Shown: positions 16,981 through 25,465 of the stretch, one piece after another
Layout: every line of letters begins with the position of its first letter
Position numbering within the stretch: the stretch's first letter is position 1
NCBI RefSeq assembly: GCF_003382365.1
Contig: NZ_QTSU01000001.1
Coordinates: 744,001-808,000, forward strand
Reading direction: 5' to 3'
Origin: Lysobacter silvisoli
Lineage (GTDB): Bacteria > Pseudomonadota > Gammaproteobacteria > Xanthomonadales > Xanthomonadaceae
DNA: 64,000 nucleotides
Position numbers and translations under genes: made by a program
Notes under the pieces: generated by a model
The model's database searches: none
The model's input: the letters and a program-made list of their open reading frames with translations, nothing else
Told to the model about the DNA's origin: nothing

Positions 16981-17613
16981 ATGCCCCGATACTCCCGCTT
17001 GCTTCCGCGCATGCGCCTTTGCGTGCTGCCTTTGGCCGCCCTGGTCGCGCTGAGCGCCTGCCAGCAGCAGGCCGCCGTGCCGGTCAGCGCCGCCGCCCCT
17101 GAAGAAACCGTCGCCGCACCGCCGCCGGCGCTTCCGTCGCCGGACCCCAACGCCGCGCCGGTCGAGCGCGCCGCGCCGCCGGTGATCAAGCCCGTGGCGC
17201 TGGGCGACTTCGTGCCCGGTACCCCGGTGGCCAACACCGCCACCGGCCGCCTGAGCATCGAGGACAGCAAGCTGCAGGGCGCCAACGGCGCCAGCTTCGG
17301 CACCGAGCGCGTGGCCCTGGTCAAGGGCGGCGACGAATACAGCGCCGGCGCGACCTACGCCGCCTCCATGCAGATCGACGCCAGCCAGCCGGTGGAGCTG
17401 CGCCACGTGGTCGAGCAGACCCCGCCCACCGCCAATCCGGCCGATGCCTTCTGCGGCGGGGCGCCTACGGGTTACATTGCGCTGGCCAAGGTCGGTGAGG
17501 GAGACCAGGAAATGGTCAAGGTGTTGGCTCTGCAGGGCGACGATCTGCCCGCACCGGGCGCCAAGGGCGTGAGCGTGTGCGCTGCCGCCAGCTACCTGGT
17601 GGCCAGCCGATGA
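16981..17613 (+). CDS. Putative lipoprotein of unknown function
   Basis: A 210-residue protein with a lipoprotein signal peptide (LPLAALVALSAC, lipidated Cys near residue 26) and a Pro/Ala-rich linker to about residue 70. A globular part includes GTPVANTATGRLSIEDSKLQ, VALVKGGDEYSAGATYAASM and a paired-cysteine region (DAFCGGAPTGYIAL and GVSVCAAASYLV). I do not recognise a family. The ATG at 16981 is preferred to the upstream ATG 16936 because it begins the signal peptide and has AAGGA 7 nt upstream. The stop overlaps the ATG of the SGNH-like gene (ATGA), so the two are translationally coupled. Confidence 0.8.
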   Translation: MPRYSRLLPRMRLCVLPLAALVALSACQQQAAVPVSAAAPEETVAAPPPALPSPDPNAAPVERAAPPVIKPVALGDFVPGTPVANTATGRLSIEDSKLQGANGASFGTERVALVKGGDEYSAGATYAASMQIDASQPVELRHVVEQTPPTANPADAFCGGAPTGYIALAKVGEGDQEMVKVLALQGDDLPAPGAKGVSVCAAASYLVASR

Positions 17614-18452
17614 TCCGGGCGCCGCGCGCATGGGCCGGCCTGCTGGCGTTGACGCTGGCGGCCGCGAACGCGCACGCGGCGCCGCCGATGCCGCGTCAGC
17701 CGCCGACCCTGCGCGTGGCCGGCGATACCGCCATGGCCGCGCGCGCGCCGCAATCGCGCCCGGCCACCGGCTGGGGCGAGGCGCTGCCGATGATGCTGCG
17801 CGGCGACGTGGTCGGTTACGAAAACCGCGCGGCCGAGGGCCGCAGCACTCGCCGCTACGTGGACGAAGGCCTGTGGGCGCGGCTGATGGGCGCCACCCGC
17901 GGCGGCGACGTGGTGTTCATCGCCTTCGGCGGCGACGATGCGTCCAAGCAGCCGCAGCGTTACGTGGCGCCGGAAGCCTTCCGCCGCTATCTGGAAAATT
18001 TCGTCGACGAGGCGCGCATGCGCGGCGCCACGCCGGTGCTGCTGACGCCGGTGGCCACGGCGGAGTTCCGCTCCGGCGGCCTGAACATCGTCTATTCGCC
18101 GCACGCCGACCTGGTGCGCGCGGTGGCGGTGGAGCGCAAGGTGCCGCTGATCGACATGCAGCGGGCCAGCGAGTCGTTGCTGCGCGACGCCGGTTCCGAA
18201 GGCGCCAAGGCCATGTTCGTCGAGGTCGAGCCGCTGTACAGCGAGGTCTACCTGGATCGCCGCACGCGCTATCTGATGCCGGTGACCGACGAGCTCTCGT
18301 CCAACGCCTGCGGCGCGGCGCGCCTGGCGCAACGCGCGACCCAGCTGATGCGTGCCGGAGGCCTGGAGGCCTGGCTCGAGGATCCGCAGACGATCCAGCA
18401 ACGCATCGACCAGGTCTGCAACGCCGAACGCGACGCCCAGCGCGCGCGCTGA
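17610..18452 (+). CDS. Exported SGNH/RGAE-like protein, probable pseudo-hydrolase
   Basis: A 280-residue exported protein (signal peptide ending NAHAAP) with the layout of rhamnogalacturonan acetylesterase-like SGNH hydrolases. Block I is VAGDTAMA where families have GDSTMA, so the nucleophile Ser is Thr40. Block II is NRAAEGRSTRRYVDEG, close to consensus. Block III is FGGDD (107-110) instead of GHND. Block V is DELSSNACGA (Asp227, Ser230) instead of DxxH. Nucleophile, oxyanion Asn and catalytic His all appear replaced, so it is likely a binding protein or inactive enzyme. It is coupled to the lipoprotein gene upstream, possibly as an envelope pair. Confidence 0.78.
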   Translation: MIRAPRAWAGLLALTLAAANAHAAPPMPRQPPTLRVAGDTAMAARAPQSRPATGWGEALPMMLRGDVVGYENRAAEGRSTRRYVDEGLWARLMGATRGGDVVFIAFGGDDASKQPQRYVAPEAFRRYLENFVDEARMRGATPVLLTPVATAEFRSGGLNIVYSPHADLVRAVAVERKVPLIDMQRASESLLRDAGSEGAKAMFVEVEPLYSEVYLDRRTRYLMPVTDELSSNACGAARLAQRATQLMRAGGLEAWLEDPQTIQQRIDQVCNAERDAQRAR

Positions 18453-18505
18453 CCGCCGCGAACGCCGACGGCCAGACCGCAATTACGACGAATGCCGCGG
18501 TTCCC

Positions 18506-18974
18506 CCTGTAGGAGCTGCGCAAGCTGCGACCGCGAACCCACAGTTACGACCAAGCTCTCGGTCGGCGTGGGGTCTGCTCTGACGCTTTGGGGTAGGAGC
18601 GGCGTGAGCCGCGATCAGCTCCGAGCTCGCGGAGGTGTGTGGTGTGCTGGGAAGCAACAGCAACAGCTTCCGTCCGCAAGCGGCCGGGTCACTTTCTTTT
18701 GATAAGTGTCAAAAGAAAGTAACCAAAGAAAAACGCTGCCCCAGAGCTCCCGTGCGAGATCGGAGTTTGCGCGGGGATTTTTCGATGGCACATCCTGTGC
18801 CAGCGAAAAACGGCGCACGTCCTGTGCGCCGCCCCCCGCCTTCGCGGGGGCAGGCTCTCCGGGTCTTTTATTGGTGTGGCGAGTTCGGTGCCCGAGCGAG
18901 GATCAAGTGCATTCGCTGCGCTCATCCCCTCACCCTAACCCTCTCCCGCTAGCGGGAGAGGGGTTGGGTGAGGG
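18506..18974. repeat. Composite multi-hairpin repeat, copy A
   Basis: This fills the 575-bp gap between two convergent genes. In order it holds: a TAGGAGCTGCGCAAGCTGCGA half-repeat (18506-18540), a REP-like TAGGAGCGGCGTGAGCCGCGA (18591-18615), the AAGCAACAGCAACAGCTTCC tract, an ACTTTCTTTTGA/TCAAAAGAAAGT hairpin, a TTTTTCG...CGAAAAA stem enclosing TGGCACA-TCC-TGTGCCA, a GGCGCAC/GTGCGCC hairpin, a CCCCGC/GCGGGG hairpin, and a CTCTCCCGC terminal hairpin. It is near-identical to copy B over most of its length. Confidence 0.9.
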
Positions 18975-19027
18975 CAGACGCAACTGCAAATGCGCGCGTT
19001 GCAACGACTAGCGCGGATCCATTCGCC

Positions 19028-20275
19028 TCAACCTGCGCCTTTCAGCGCCGCCGCCGCGCCACGCCCCGCAATCAGCCCGCTAGCGAAGCACGCAGTGAGC
19101 AAATACCCGCCCGTAGGCGCTTCCCAGTCCAGCATCTCGCCGGCGCAATAGGTGCCGGGGCGCTCACGCAGTTGCAAATCCTCATCCAGCGCTTCCAGCC
19201 GCACGCCGCCGGCGCTGCTGATGGCTTCGGCGATGGGACGCGCGCGTAGCAGGGTCAAGGGCAGGCGTTTGATCGCCGCGGCCACGCGCTCCGGATCCTG
19301 TCTGGCCGAGGCGTCCAACACCTCGTGCAATAAGGCCGCCTTGACTCCGCTCAAACCGGTCTGGCGCCGCAAATGCTCGCTGAAGCTGCGGCCGGCGCGG
19401 GGCTTGGCCAGGTCCTGCTGCAAACGTTGCAAGTCGCGGCCGGGCGCCAGGTCCAGTTCCAGGCGCGCGCTGCCGTCGCGGGCGATGGCCTCGCGCAGCG
19501 GTGCCGACAGCGCGTACACCAGGCTGCCTTCGATGCCGTGCGCGGTGGCCACGCATTCGCCCTGCAGCGATCGTTGCTGCCCGTGTTCGTCGCGCCAATG
19601 CGCGATCACCGGCTTCAGCGGCGCGCCGGCGTGGCGCTGGGCGAAGTGGTCGCTCCAGGCCAGGTCGAAGCCGCAGTTGGACGGCTGCAGCGGCGCCAGA
19701 TCGATGCCGGCGGCTTGCAGCGCTGGCACCCAGGCGCCATCGGAGCCCAGCTCCGGCCAGCTGCCGCCGCCCAGCGCGAGCACGCAGGCGGGTGCCTGCA
19801 CGCGGCGCTCGCCCTCGGGCGTGGCCAAGCGCAGCGCGCCGTCGGCGTCCCAGCCCAGCCAGCGGTGTTGCACGTGGAAGCGCACGCCGTCCTCGCGCAG
19901 GCGGCGCACCCAGCCGCGCAGCAGCGGCGCCGCCTTGCGGTCCAGCGGGAACACGCGGTCGGAGCTGCCGACGTAGGTGTCCACGCCCAGTTCCTTGGAC
20001 CAGGCCCGCAGCGCATCGGCGTCGAAGACGTCCAGCCAGCGCCCGACCTGCGCCGCGCGCTCGCGGTAGCGCGCATCGAACGCCGGCCGCGGTTCGGCAT
20101 GGGTGAGGTTGAGCCCGCCCTTGCCGGCGATCAGGAACTTGCGCCCTACCGAGCCCTTGGCCTCGAACAGGTCCACGTCCAAGCCGGCCGCGCGCGCGAC
20201 CTGCGCGGCCATCAGGCCGGCGGGGCCGCCGCCGATCACGGCCAGGCCGGGCAGGGTGGAAGGGGCAAGGGACAT
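19028..20275 (-). CDS. HI0933/BaiN-family flavoprotein (TIGR03862-like)
   Basis: A 415-residue FAD-binding protein. An N-terminal Rossmann motif LAVIGGGPAGLMAAQVARAA is followed by KGSVGRKFLIAGKGGLNLTH, which marks the HI0933 family. A second dinucleotide-contact motif (LALGGGSWPELGSDG) lies mid-protein, and the C-terminal FAD-closing segment reads YCAGEMLDWEAPTGGYLLTAC. It probably acts as an NAD(P)H-dependent reductase with unknown substrate. The start at 20275 (MSLAPS) is chosen because the longer open frame adds 41 residues that do not look like protein and would overlap the divergent gene's leader. A second family member is encoded at 31.7-32.9 kb, and both have a composite repeat at their 3' end. 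Confidence 0.88.
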   Translation of the reverse strand: MSLAPSTLPGLAVIGGGPAGLMAAQVARAAGLDVDLFEAKGSVGRKFLIAGKGGLNLTHAEPRPAFDARYRERAAQVGRWLDVFDADALRAWSKELGVDTYVGSSDRVFPLDRKAAPLLRGWVRRLREDGVRFHVQHRWLGWDADGALRLATPEGERRVQAPACVLALGGGSWPELGSDGAWVPALQAAGIDLAPLQPSNCGFDLAWSDHFAQRHAGAPLKPVIAHWRDEHGQQRSLQGECVATAHGIEGSLVYALSAPLREAIARDGSARLELDLAPGRDLQRLQQDLAKPRAGRSFSEHLRRQTGLSGVKAALLHEVLDASARQDPERVAAAIKRLPLTLLRARPIAEAISSAGGVRLEALDEDLQLRERPGTYCAGEMLDWEAPTGGYLLTACFASGLIAGRGAAAALKGAG

Positions 20276-20399
20276 CGGCGCGGTGCGGTGACGGGGCGCG
20301 CCATTATGACCGCAGCGGCCGCGCATGACCTTCGCGCCGGGCCGCAGCGGCGGGCTTGGGGTATCGTCGGGCGCTTTCGTCCACCGGAATCCGCCCACG

Positions 20400-22034
20400 A
20401 TGCGATCGCCCCTGTTGGCCGCCGCCCTGCTCAGCGCCAGCCTGGCCTGCGCCGCCGCCGAGCCCGCTGCATCCGATGCTCCCGCCGCGCCCGCCGCGCC
20501 GCTGCCGGAGCAACTGCAGGACTTCGACGCCTACGTCGAAGGCGTGCGCAGGCGCTTCGAGGTGCCTGGCATCGCCGTGGCCATCGTCAAGGACGGGCAG
20601 GTGGTGCTGGAACGCGGCTACGGCCTGCGCCAACTCGACCGCCCCGAGCCGGTGGACGCGCACACCCTGTTCGCCATCGCCTCCAACACCAAGGCCTTCA
20701 CCGCCGCCTCGCTGTCGATGCTGGCCGACGACGGCAAGCTCAGCCTGGACGACCGGGTCATCGACCACCTGCCGTGGTTCCGCATGTCCGATCCCTACGT
20801 CACCCGCGAACTGCGCGTGCGCGATCTGCTCGCCCACCGCAGCGGCCTGGGCCTGGGCGCGGGCGACCTGCTGTACTGGCCGACCACCACCTACAGCAAC
20901 CAGGAAGTCGCCCAGCGCCTGCGCGACGTGCCGCTGACCGGCAGCTTCCGCGGCCAGTACGCCTACGACAACATTCTCTACGGCGTGGCCCAACTGGTGA
21001 TCGAGCAGGCCAGCGGCCTGAGCTACGAGCGCTTCCTGCACACGCGCATCCTCGCGCCGCTGGGCATGGACGAAACCCGCTACAACAGCGACGCGCTGCG
21101 CCCCGGCGACAACGTCGCCACCGGTTACGCCCGCGCCGACTTCAAGGACCTGCAGCCGGCGCCGCGCATGGCCTGGGCCAACGTCTCCGGCGCCGGCGGC
21201 CTGTACGCCAGCGTGCACGACATGAGCAAGTGGATGCGCGCCCAGCTCGACGGCGGCGCCTACACCGGCGCCGACGGCAAGCCGGGCCGCCTGTTTTCGG
21301 CCAAGCGCCAGCAGGCGATGTGGTCGATCGTCACGCCCATGAACATCGGCGAGCCCTCGGTGCCGGATCTGGCCGCGGCCAAGCCCAACTTCCTCGGTTA
21401 CGGCGAAGGCTGGCAACTGTCGGATTACCGCGGCCGCAAGCTGGTCTGGCACACCGGCGGCTGGCCGGGCATGGTCTCGCGCGTGACCCTGGTGCCCGAG
21501 CACAAGCTGGGCATCGTGGTGCTCACCAGCGCCGAACTGCCGGGCGCGTTCCAGGCCGTGACCATGCGCGCGCTGGACGCCTACCTGGACGGCCCGCGCC
21601 GCGACTGGACCGCGGCCTACGGCGCGGCGCTGGACAAGTCGCTGGCCAAGGGCGACGACGACTGGGCGCGGCACCAGGCCGCGCGCGACGCGCGCAGCCA
21701 GCCCTCGCTGCCGCTGGCCCGGTATGCGGCGACCTATCGCGATCCCTGGTACGGCGACGTCATCGTCGAACAGCGGCAGGGCCAGTTGCGCATGCGCTTC
21801 TCGCGCACGCCGTCGCTGCACGGCGAACTGCGGCACTGGCAGCACGACACCTTCATCGTGCGCTGGGACGAGCGCTGGCTCAACGCCGACGCCTTCGTCA
21901 GCTTCGCCCTCACGCCCGACGGCGCGGTGCGCGAGCTGCGCATGGAGCCGGTCTCGCCGAACACCGATTTCAGCTTCGACTTCCACGACCTGCGCTTGGC
22001 GCCGTTGCCCGAGAAGCCGGCGGCGGGCGGTTGA
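20400..22034 (+). CDS. Exported serine hydrolase, class C beta-lactamase-like
   Basis: A 544-residue periplasmic protein of the beta-lactamase/transpeptidase-like superfamily. It has a signal peptide (LLAAALLSASLACAAA), nucleophile motif SNTK (Ser95-Lys98), YDN (Tyr189-Asn191) and HTG (351-353), the three active-site elements of class C and penicillin-binding-like enzymes. A C-terminal domain of about 110 residues (LPLARYAATYRDPWYGDVIV) matches the DUF3471-type extension found in esterase/peptidase members. It may act as a D-aminopeptidase or esterase rather than a resistance enzyme. The ATG at 20400 begins the signal peptide. Its stop is one base from that of the convergent chromate transporter gene. 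Confidence 0.9.
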   Translation: MRSPLLAAALLSASLACAAAEPAASDAPAAPAAPLPEQLQDFDAYVEGVRRRFEVPGIAVAIVKDGQVVLERGYGLRQLDRPEPVDAHTLFAIASNTKAFTAASLSMLADDGKLSLDDRVIDHLPWFRMSDPYVTRELRVRDLLAHRSGLGLGAGDLLYWPTTTYSNQEVAQRLRDVPLTGSFRGQYAYDNILYGVAQLVIEQASGLSYERFLHTRILAPLGMDETRYNSDALRPGDNVATGYARADFKDLQPAPRMAWANVSGAGGLYASVHDMSKWMRAQLDGGAYTGADGKPGRLFSAKRQQAMWSIVTPMNIGEPSVPDLAAAKPNFLGYGEGWQLSDYRGRKLVWHTGGWPGMVSRVTLVPEHKLGIVVLTSAELPGAFQAVTMRALDAYLDGPRRDWTAAYGAALDKSLAKGDDDWARHQAARDARSQPSLPLARYAATYRDPWYGDVIVEQRQGQLRMRFSRTPSLHGELRHWQHDTFIVRWDERWLNADAFVSFALTPDGAVRELRMEPVSPNTDFSFDFHDLRLAPLPEKPAAGG

Positions 22035-22035
22035 G

Positions 22036-23244
22036 CTAGAGCAGCAGCGCGCGCGTTACCGCGGCCAGCACGCACCAGACCACCGCCCACAGCGGCGGCC
22101 GCCTTAGCCAGGTCAGCAGGGCGAAAGCGACGGCGGCGATCACCACGTCGCCCAGGCCGGCGATGCCGGCGATCCAGATCGGGTCGTACAGCGCCGCCGC
22201 CAGCACGCCGACCACGGCGGCATTGACGCCGGCCACCGCGCGCGCGGCGCGCGCCGAGCCGGCGATGCGGTTCCACAGCGGCAGCGCCGCGGTCAGCAGC
22301 AGGAAACCGGGGGCGAAGATCGCCAGCAACGCCACCACCGTGTTGAGCGCGGCAGGCGCGCCTGTGGGCGTCTGCGCGCCCAATAGCGCGGCCAGCGAGA
22401 ACATCGGCCCCGGCACCGCCTGCGCGGCGCCGTAGCCGGCCAGGAACGCATCGGCGCTGAGCCAGCCGGTGTCGACGGTGGCGTGTTCCAGCAAGGGCAG
22501 CACCACGTGGCCGCCGCCGAACACCAGGGCGCCGGCGCGATAGAAGGCCGCGGCCAAGGTCGGCAGCGTCGGCGCGGTCAGCGGTACGACCAACGCAGCG
22601 ATCAGGCCCAATGCGAACACGGCCGATGCCAGCCATGCGACGCGCGTCGCGTACGGCACCGCGAACGCGACGGAGTCGGGGGCGGTGAGACGTCGGCATA
22701 GCCAGGGCCCGAGCACGGCGCCCAACGCGATCGCCGCCAACTGCGCCCAGGCCGAGCCGATGGCCAGCACCAGCGTCGCCGCCAACACGGCCAGCACGCG
22801 CCGCGGCGCATCCGGCGCCAGCGTGCGCGCCATCGCCCATACGCCTTGCGCGACCACCGCCACCGCCACCAGTTTCAGGCCATGGGTGAGCGCATCGGCG
22901 ATCCGCGCGCCCAGGTGCGGCAGCAGTGCGGCATAGGCGAACAGCAGCAGCGCCGAGGGCAGGGTGAAGCCGACGAAGGCCGCCAGCGCGCCGCGCGCGC
23001 CCGCGCGCTGCAGGCCGATCGCAAAGCCCAGCTGGCTGCTGGCCGGGCCGGGCAGGAACTGGCAGACCGCCAACAGCTGCGCATAGCGCTCGTCGTCCAG
23101 CCAGCGCCGGCGCTGCACGAATTCGCGGCGGAAATAGCCCAGGTGCGCGATCGGTCCGCCGAACGAGGTCAGGCCCAGGCGCAGGAAGGCCAGGAACACT
23201 TCGCGCGCGGTGCCGGTCGCGGGTGCGGGCGATGCGGAAGACAT
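22036..23244 (-). CDS. chrA: Chromate transporter ChrA
   Basis: A 402-residue inner-membrane ion transporter with the two-fold internal repeat of long-chain CHR proteins. Repeat 1 has FLRLGLTSFGGPIAHLGYF and QFLPGPASSQLGFAIG; repeat 2 has FYRAGALVFGGGHVVLPLL and GYGAAQAVPGPMFSLAALL. The paired FGGP/FGGG and PGP motifs are the CHR signature, and about ten to twelve hydrophobic segments are visible. It should expel chromate, possibly exchanged for sulfate or driven by the proton gradient. The start is uncertain: ATG 23244 is given, ATG 23253 is equally possible, and no clear ribosome-binding site is seen for either. Confidence 0.92.
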   Translation of the reverse strand: MSSASPAPATGTAREVFLAFLRLGLTSFGGPIAHLGYFRREFVQRRRWLDDERYAQLLAVCQFLPGPASSQLGFAIGLQRAGARGALAAFVGFTLPSALLLFAYAALLPHLGARIADALTHGLKLVAVAVVAQGVWAMARTLAPDAPRRVLAVLAATLVLAIGSAWAQLAAIALGAVLGPWLCRRLTAPDSVAFAVPYATRVAWLASAVFALGLIAALVVPLTAPTLPTLAAAFYRAGALVFGGGHVVLPLLEHATVDTGWLSADAFLAGYGAAQAVPGPMFSLAALLGAQTPTGAPAALNTVVALLAIFAPGFLLLTAALPLWNRIAGSARAARAVAGVNAAVVGVLAAALYDPIWIAGIAGLGDVVIAAVAFALLTWLRRPPLWAVVWCVLAAVTRALLL

Positions 23245-23346
23245 GCCGGGCATTGTGCGCCATGGCCTATGACACTGGGGCCCGCGCGCACGGCTGCTAA
23301 GCTCGGCGGTGCAGGGCGGTCGGCCCGGCATCGGCAGGAGCAGGCA

Positions 23347-23499
23347 ATGAGTTGGTTGGCTATCGTGGTCGTGGTCGTCGCGGGCTATCTCGCGTTCAAG
23401 GTCGTCAAGTTCGCGCTCAAGCTGCTGCTGTGGGCGGTGGTGCTGGGCGCTCTGTACTGGGCCGTGGCGCCATCGCTGGGCTGGCCCTTACCGTTCTGA
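23347..23499 (+). CDS. Small membrane protein (50 aa)
   Basis: A 50-residue, very hydrophobic protein with one or two membrane segments (WLAIVVVVVAGYLAFKVVKF and LLLWAVVLGALYWAVAPSL). AGGAG sits about 9 nt before the ATG at 23347, supporting translation. It lies 15 bp before the threonine-synthase-like gene and is probably co-transcribed with it. I do not recognise the family; the lysines between the two hydrophobic blocks suggest a hairpin or a single bent helix. Confidence 0.7.
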   Translation: MSWLAIVVVVVAGYLAFKVVKFALKLLLWAVVLGALYWAVAPSLGWPLPF

Positions 23500-23514
23500 T
23501 CCGAGGCGCTCGGC

Positions 23515-24780
23515 ATGTCCTATGTGAGGTGTCTGCGCGGCCTGGCTTCGGGCATCGAGTACTCCGCCGATACGGCGATGAATCTCGACCCCGCCGACGG
23601 CCGCCCGGTGGAGATGGTGCTGGATCTGCAACGCCTGGCGGCCGAGCGTCCCGACGCGGCCTGGTACGACCCGCGCCGCCGCGACCTGTGGCGCTTCGGC
23701 GCGCTGATGGCCTTGGATATCGCCGATCCCGACGACGCGCGCCACATCGTCGCGCTCGGCGAGGGCTGCACGCCCTTGCTGGATTACGCCGCGCATCCGC
23801 TCGCGCGCGCGGCCGGCATCGCCTTGCAGCTCAAGGACGAGGGCCGCGCCCATGCGGGCTACGGCGCCAATCCCACCCAGAGTTTCAAGGACCGCGGCAT
23901 GGCCATGGTGGCCGCGCAAGCGCGCCGCCTGGGCTTGCGCAAGCTGGCGGTGCCGACCCAGGGCAATGCCGGCGATTCCTTGCTGCGCTACGCGCTGGCC
24001 GGCGATCTGTCGGTGGCCATCGCCATGCCCGAAGACACGCCCATGCCGATCCTGGGCAACGTGGCCGCGGCCGCGCAGCGCCATCCGCAGCGGGTGGCGC
24101 TGGAACTGGTCGGTCCGACCATCCGCGAGGCCGGCGCGCTGCTGAAGGAGCGCTACCTGCCGCAGGGCTATTTCTCGGTGGCCACGTTCCAGGAGCCGGG
24201 CTGGCGCATCGAGGGCAAGAAATCGCTGGGCCTGGAGCTGGCCGAACCCGCGCCGGGTTCCACGCGCTGGTCGCTGCCCGACGCGGTGATCTATCCCACC
24301 GGCGGCGGCACCGGCGTGCTGGGCATGTGGAAGGCCTGGGACGAATTGCAGGCGCTGGGCCTGATCGACGCGCGCCGGCCGCGCATGCTGTGCGTGCAGA
24401 GCGCGGCCACCACGCCGCTGGTGCGCGCCTTCGACAGCGGCGCGGCCGATACCGAAGCGCTCGCGGCGGGACAGACTTTGGCCTACGGCCTCAACGTGCC
24501 CGGCGGCGTCGGCCACTTCCGCGTGCTGCAGATCCTGCGCGCCAGCGGCGGCGCCGCGGTGGCGGTGGACGAAAGCGCCACGGCGGCCGAGTTCGCGCGC
24601 CTGTGGCGCGAGCCCGTGGGCGGCGGCGCGGCGGGCTGGATCGGCCCGGAAGGCGCGGCCTGCCTGGCGGCGCTGCCGCAGCTGATCGAACGCGGCCTGA
24701 TCGCGCGCGGCGAGCGCGTGGTCGTGGTCAATACCGGTTCGGCGGAGAAGTACCTGCCGGACCTGCGGCACCTACTCTGA
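23515..24780 (+). CDS. Threonine synthase-like PLP-dependent enzyme
   Basis: A 421-residue fold-type II PLP enzyme. The cofactor lysine is in NPTQSFKDRGM (Lys125), the phosphate-binding stretch is PTGGGTGVLGMWKAW, and LGEGCTPLLDY near residue 82 is typical of threonine synthases. An N-terminal YVRCLRGLASGIEYSADT begins like the zinc-ribbon lead of threonine synthases but lacks a full cysteine set. The reaction is probably O-phosphohomoserine to threonine or a related beta-replacement. No other hom/thrB genes are adjacent, so it may be a secondary, specialised copy. It follows the 50-aa membrane protein and precedes a small NTF2-like gene. Confidence 0.85.
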   Translation: MSYVRCLRGLASGIEYSADTAMNLDPADGRPVEMVLDLQRLAAERPDAAWYDPRRRDLWRFGALMALDIADPDDARHIVALGEGCTPLLDYAAHPLARAAGIALQLKDEGRAHAGYGANPTQSFKDRGMAMVAAQARRLGLRKLAVPTQGNAGDSLLRYALAGDLSVAIAMPEDTPMPILGNVAAAAQRHPQRVALELVGPTIREAGALLKERYLPQGYFSVATFQEPGWRIEGKKSLGLELAEPAPGSTRWSLPDAVIYPTGGGTGVLGMWKAWDELQALGLIDARRPRMLCVQSAATTPLVRAFDSGAADTEALAAGQTLAYGLNVPGGVGHFRVLQILRASGGAAVAVDESATAAEFARLWREPVGGGAAGWIGPEGAACLAALPQLIERGLIARGERVVVVNTGSAEKYLPDLRHLL

Positions 24781-24793
24781 TCGCGGAGCGCGC

Positions 24794-25252
24794 ATGGACA
24801 CCGACAACGCCGAATGGTGGCAGGACACCCAGGACATCGAGCGCTGCGTGCGCGCGATCTACGCCAGCATTTCCGGCCCGGCCGGCGCGCCGCGCGACTG
24901 GGCGCGCTTCCGCTACCTGCAGCACCCGCAGGCGCGCAGCCTGCGCACCGTGGTCGAGGCCGACGGCAGCACCCATGCCATGGTGTTCGATGCCGACAGC
25001 TACATCGCCAACGTCGAGCCGTTCTTCGCCGCCAACGATTTCTACGAGGTCGAGATCGACCGCCGGGTGCAGCGGTTCGGCCAGGTCGCGCACGTGTGGA
25101 GCCTGTACGAGGCGCGGCCGACGGCGGATTCGCCGGTGCTGCTCAAGCGCGGTGCGAACAGCATCCAGCTGTGCCATGAGCATGGACGCTGGTGGGTGTT
25201 TAGTACGATTTGGGATAACGAGCGCGAGGGGCTGGTGTTCGATCTTTGGTGA
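24794..25252 (+). CDS. NTF2/SnoaL-like conserved hypothetical protein
   Basis: A 152-residue cytosolic protein of the NTF2-like cone fold by pattern. An N-terminal helix ends in ERCVRAIYASISGPAGAPRD, a middle segment contains DADSYIANVEPFFAANDFYE, and C-terminal strands read VEIDRRVQRFGQVAHVWSLY and HEHGRWWVFSTIWDNER. No catalytic residues can be assigned. It is 13 bp downstream of the PLP enzyme and likely in its operon. Confidence 0.75.
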   Translation: MDTDNAEWWQDTQDIERCVRAIYASISGPAGAPRDWARFRYLQHPQARSLRTVVEADGSTHAMVFDADSYIANVEPFFAANDFYEVEIDRRVQRFGQVAHVWSLYEARPTADSPVLLKRGANSIQLCHEHGRWWVFSTIWDNEREGLVFDLW

Positions 25253-25260
25253 GGGGGAGA

Positions 25261-25362
25261 GCAAATCCCCCCTAACCCCCCTTTTCCAAAGGGGGGATCA
25301 AAGGCAAAGAGAAACGGCTGCGGCTGTTCCCCCCTTTGAAAAAGGGGGCAGGGGGGATTTGC
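25261..25362. repeat. AAATCCCCC inverted-repeat element
   Basis: A 102-bp element with perfect 13-nt outer arms (GCAAATCCCCCCT at 25261 and AGGGGGGATTTGC ending 25362). An inner pair of CCCTTTxxAAAGGG hairpins and an AAAGGCAAAGAGAAACGG centre lie between. A related but diverged copy is at 51265-51370 and a fragment lies within composite copy C. The 213-bp gap has no gene. Confidence 0.85.
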
Positions 25363-25465
25363 TTCACCCCGCAACGCCACCTCCGAAACACAGCGTGCGC
25401 CGCACGCACTGGCAAACCCTGCGCCGCGCCCCAAGCATGTAAACGAGCCATCGCCGCGAGCGCCC

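Noticed and set aside
18600-18830. Short open frames inside the composite repeats (also near 27.2 and 31.4 kb)
   Set aside because: They consist of hairpin sequence, lack ribosome-binding sites and are not maintained between copies; the DNA structure is what is conserved.
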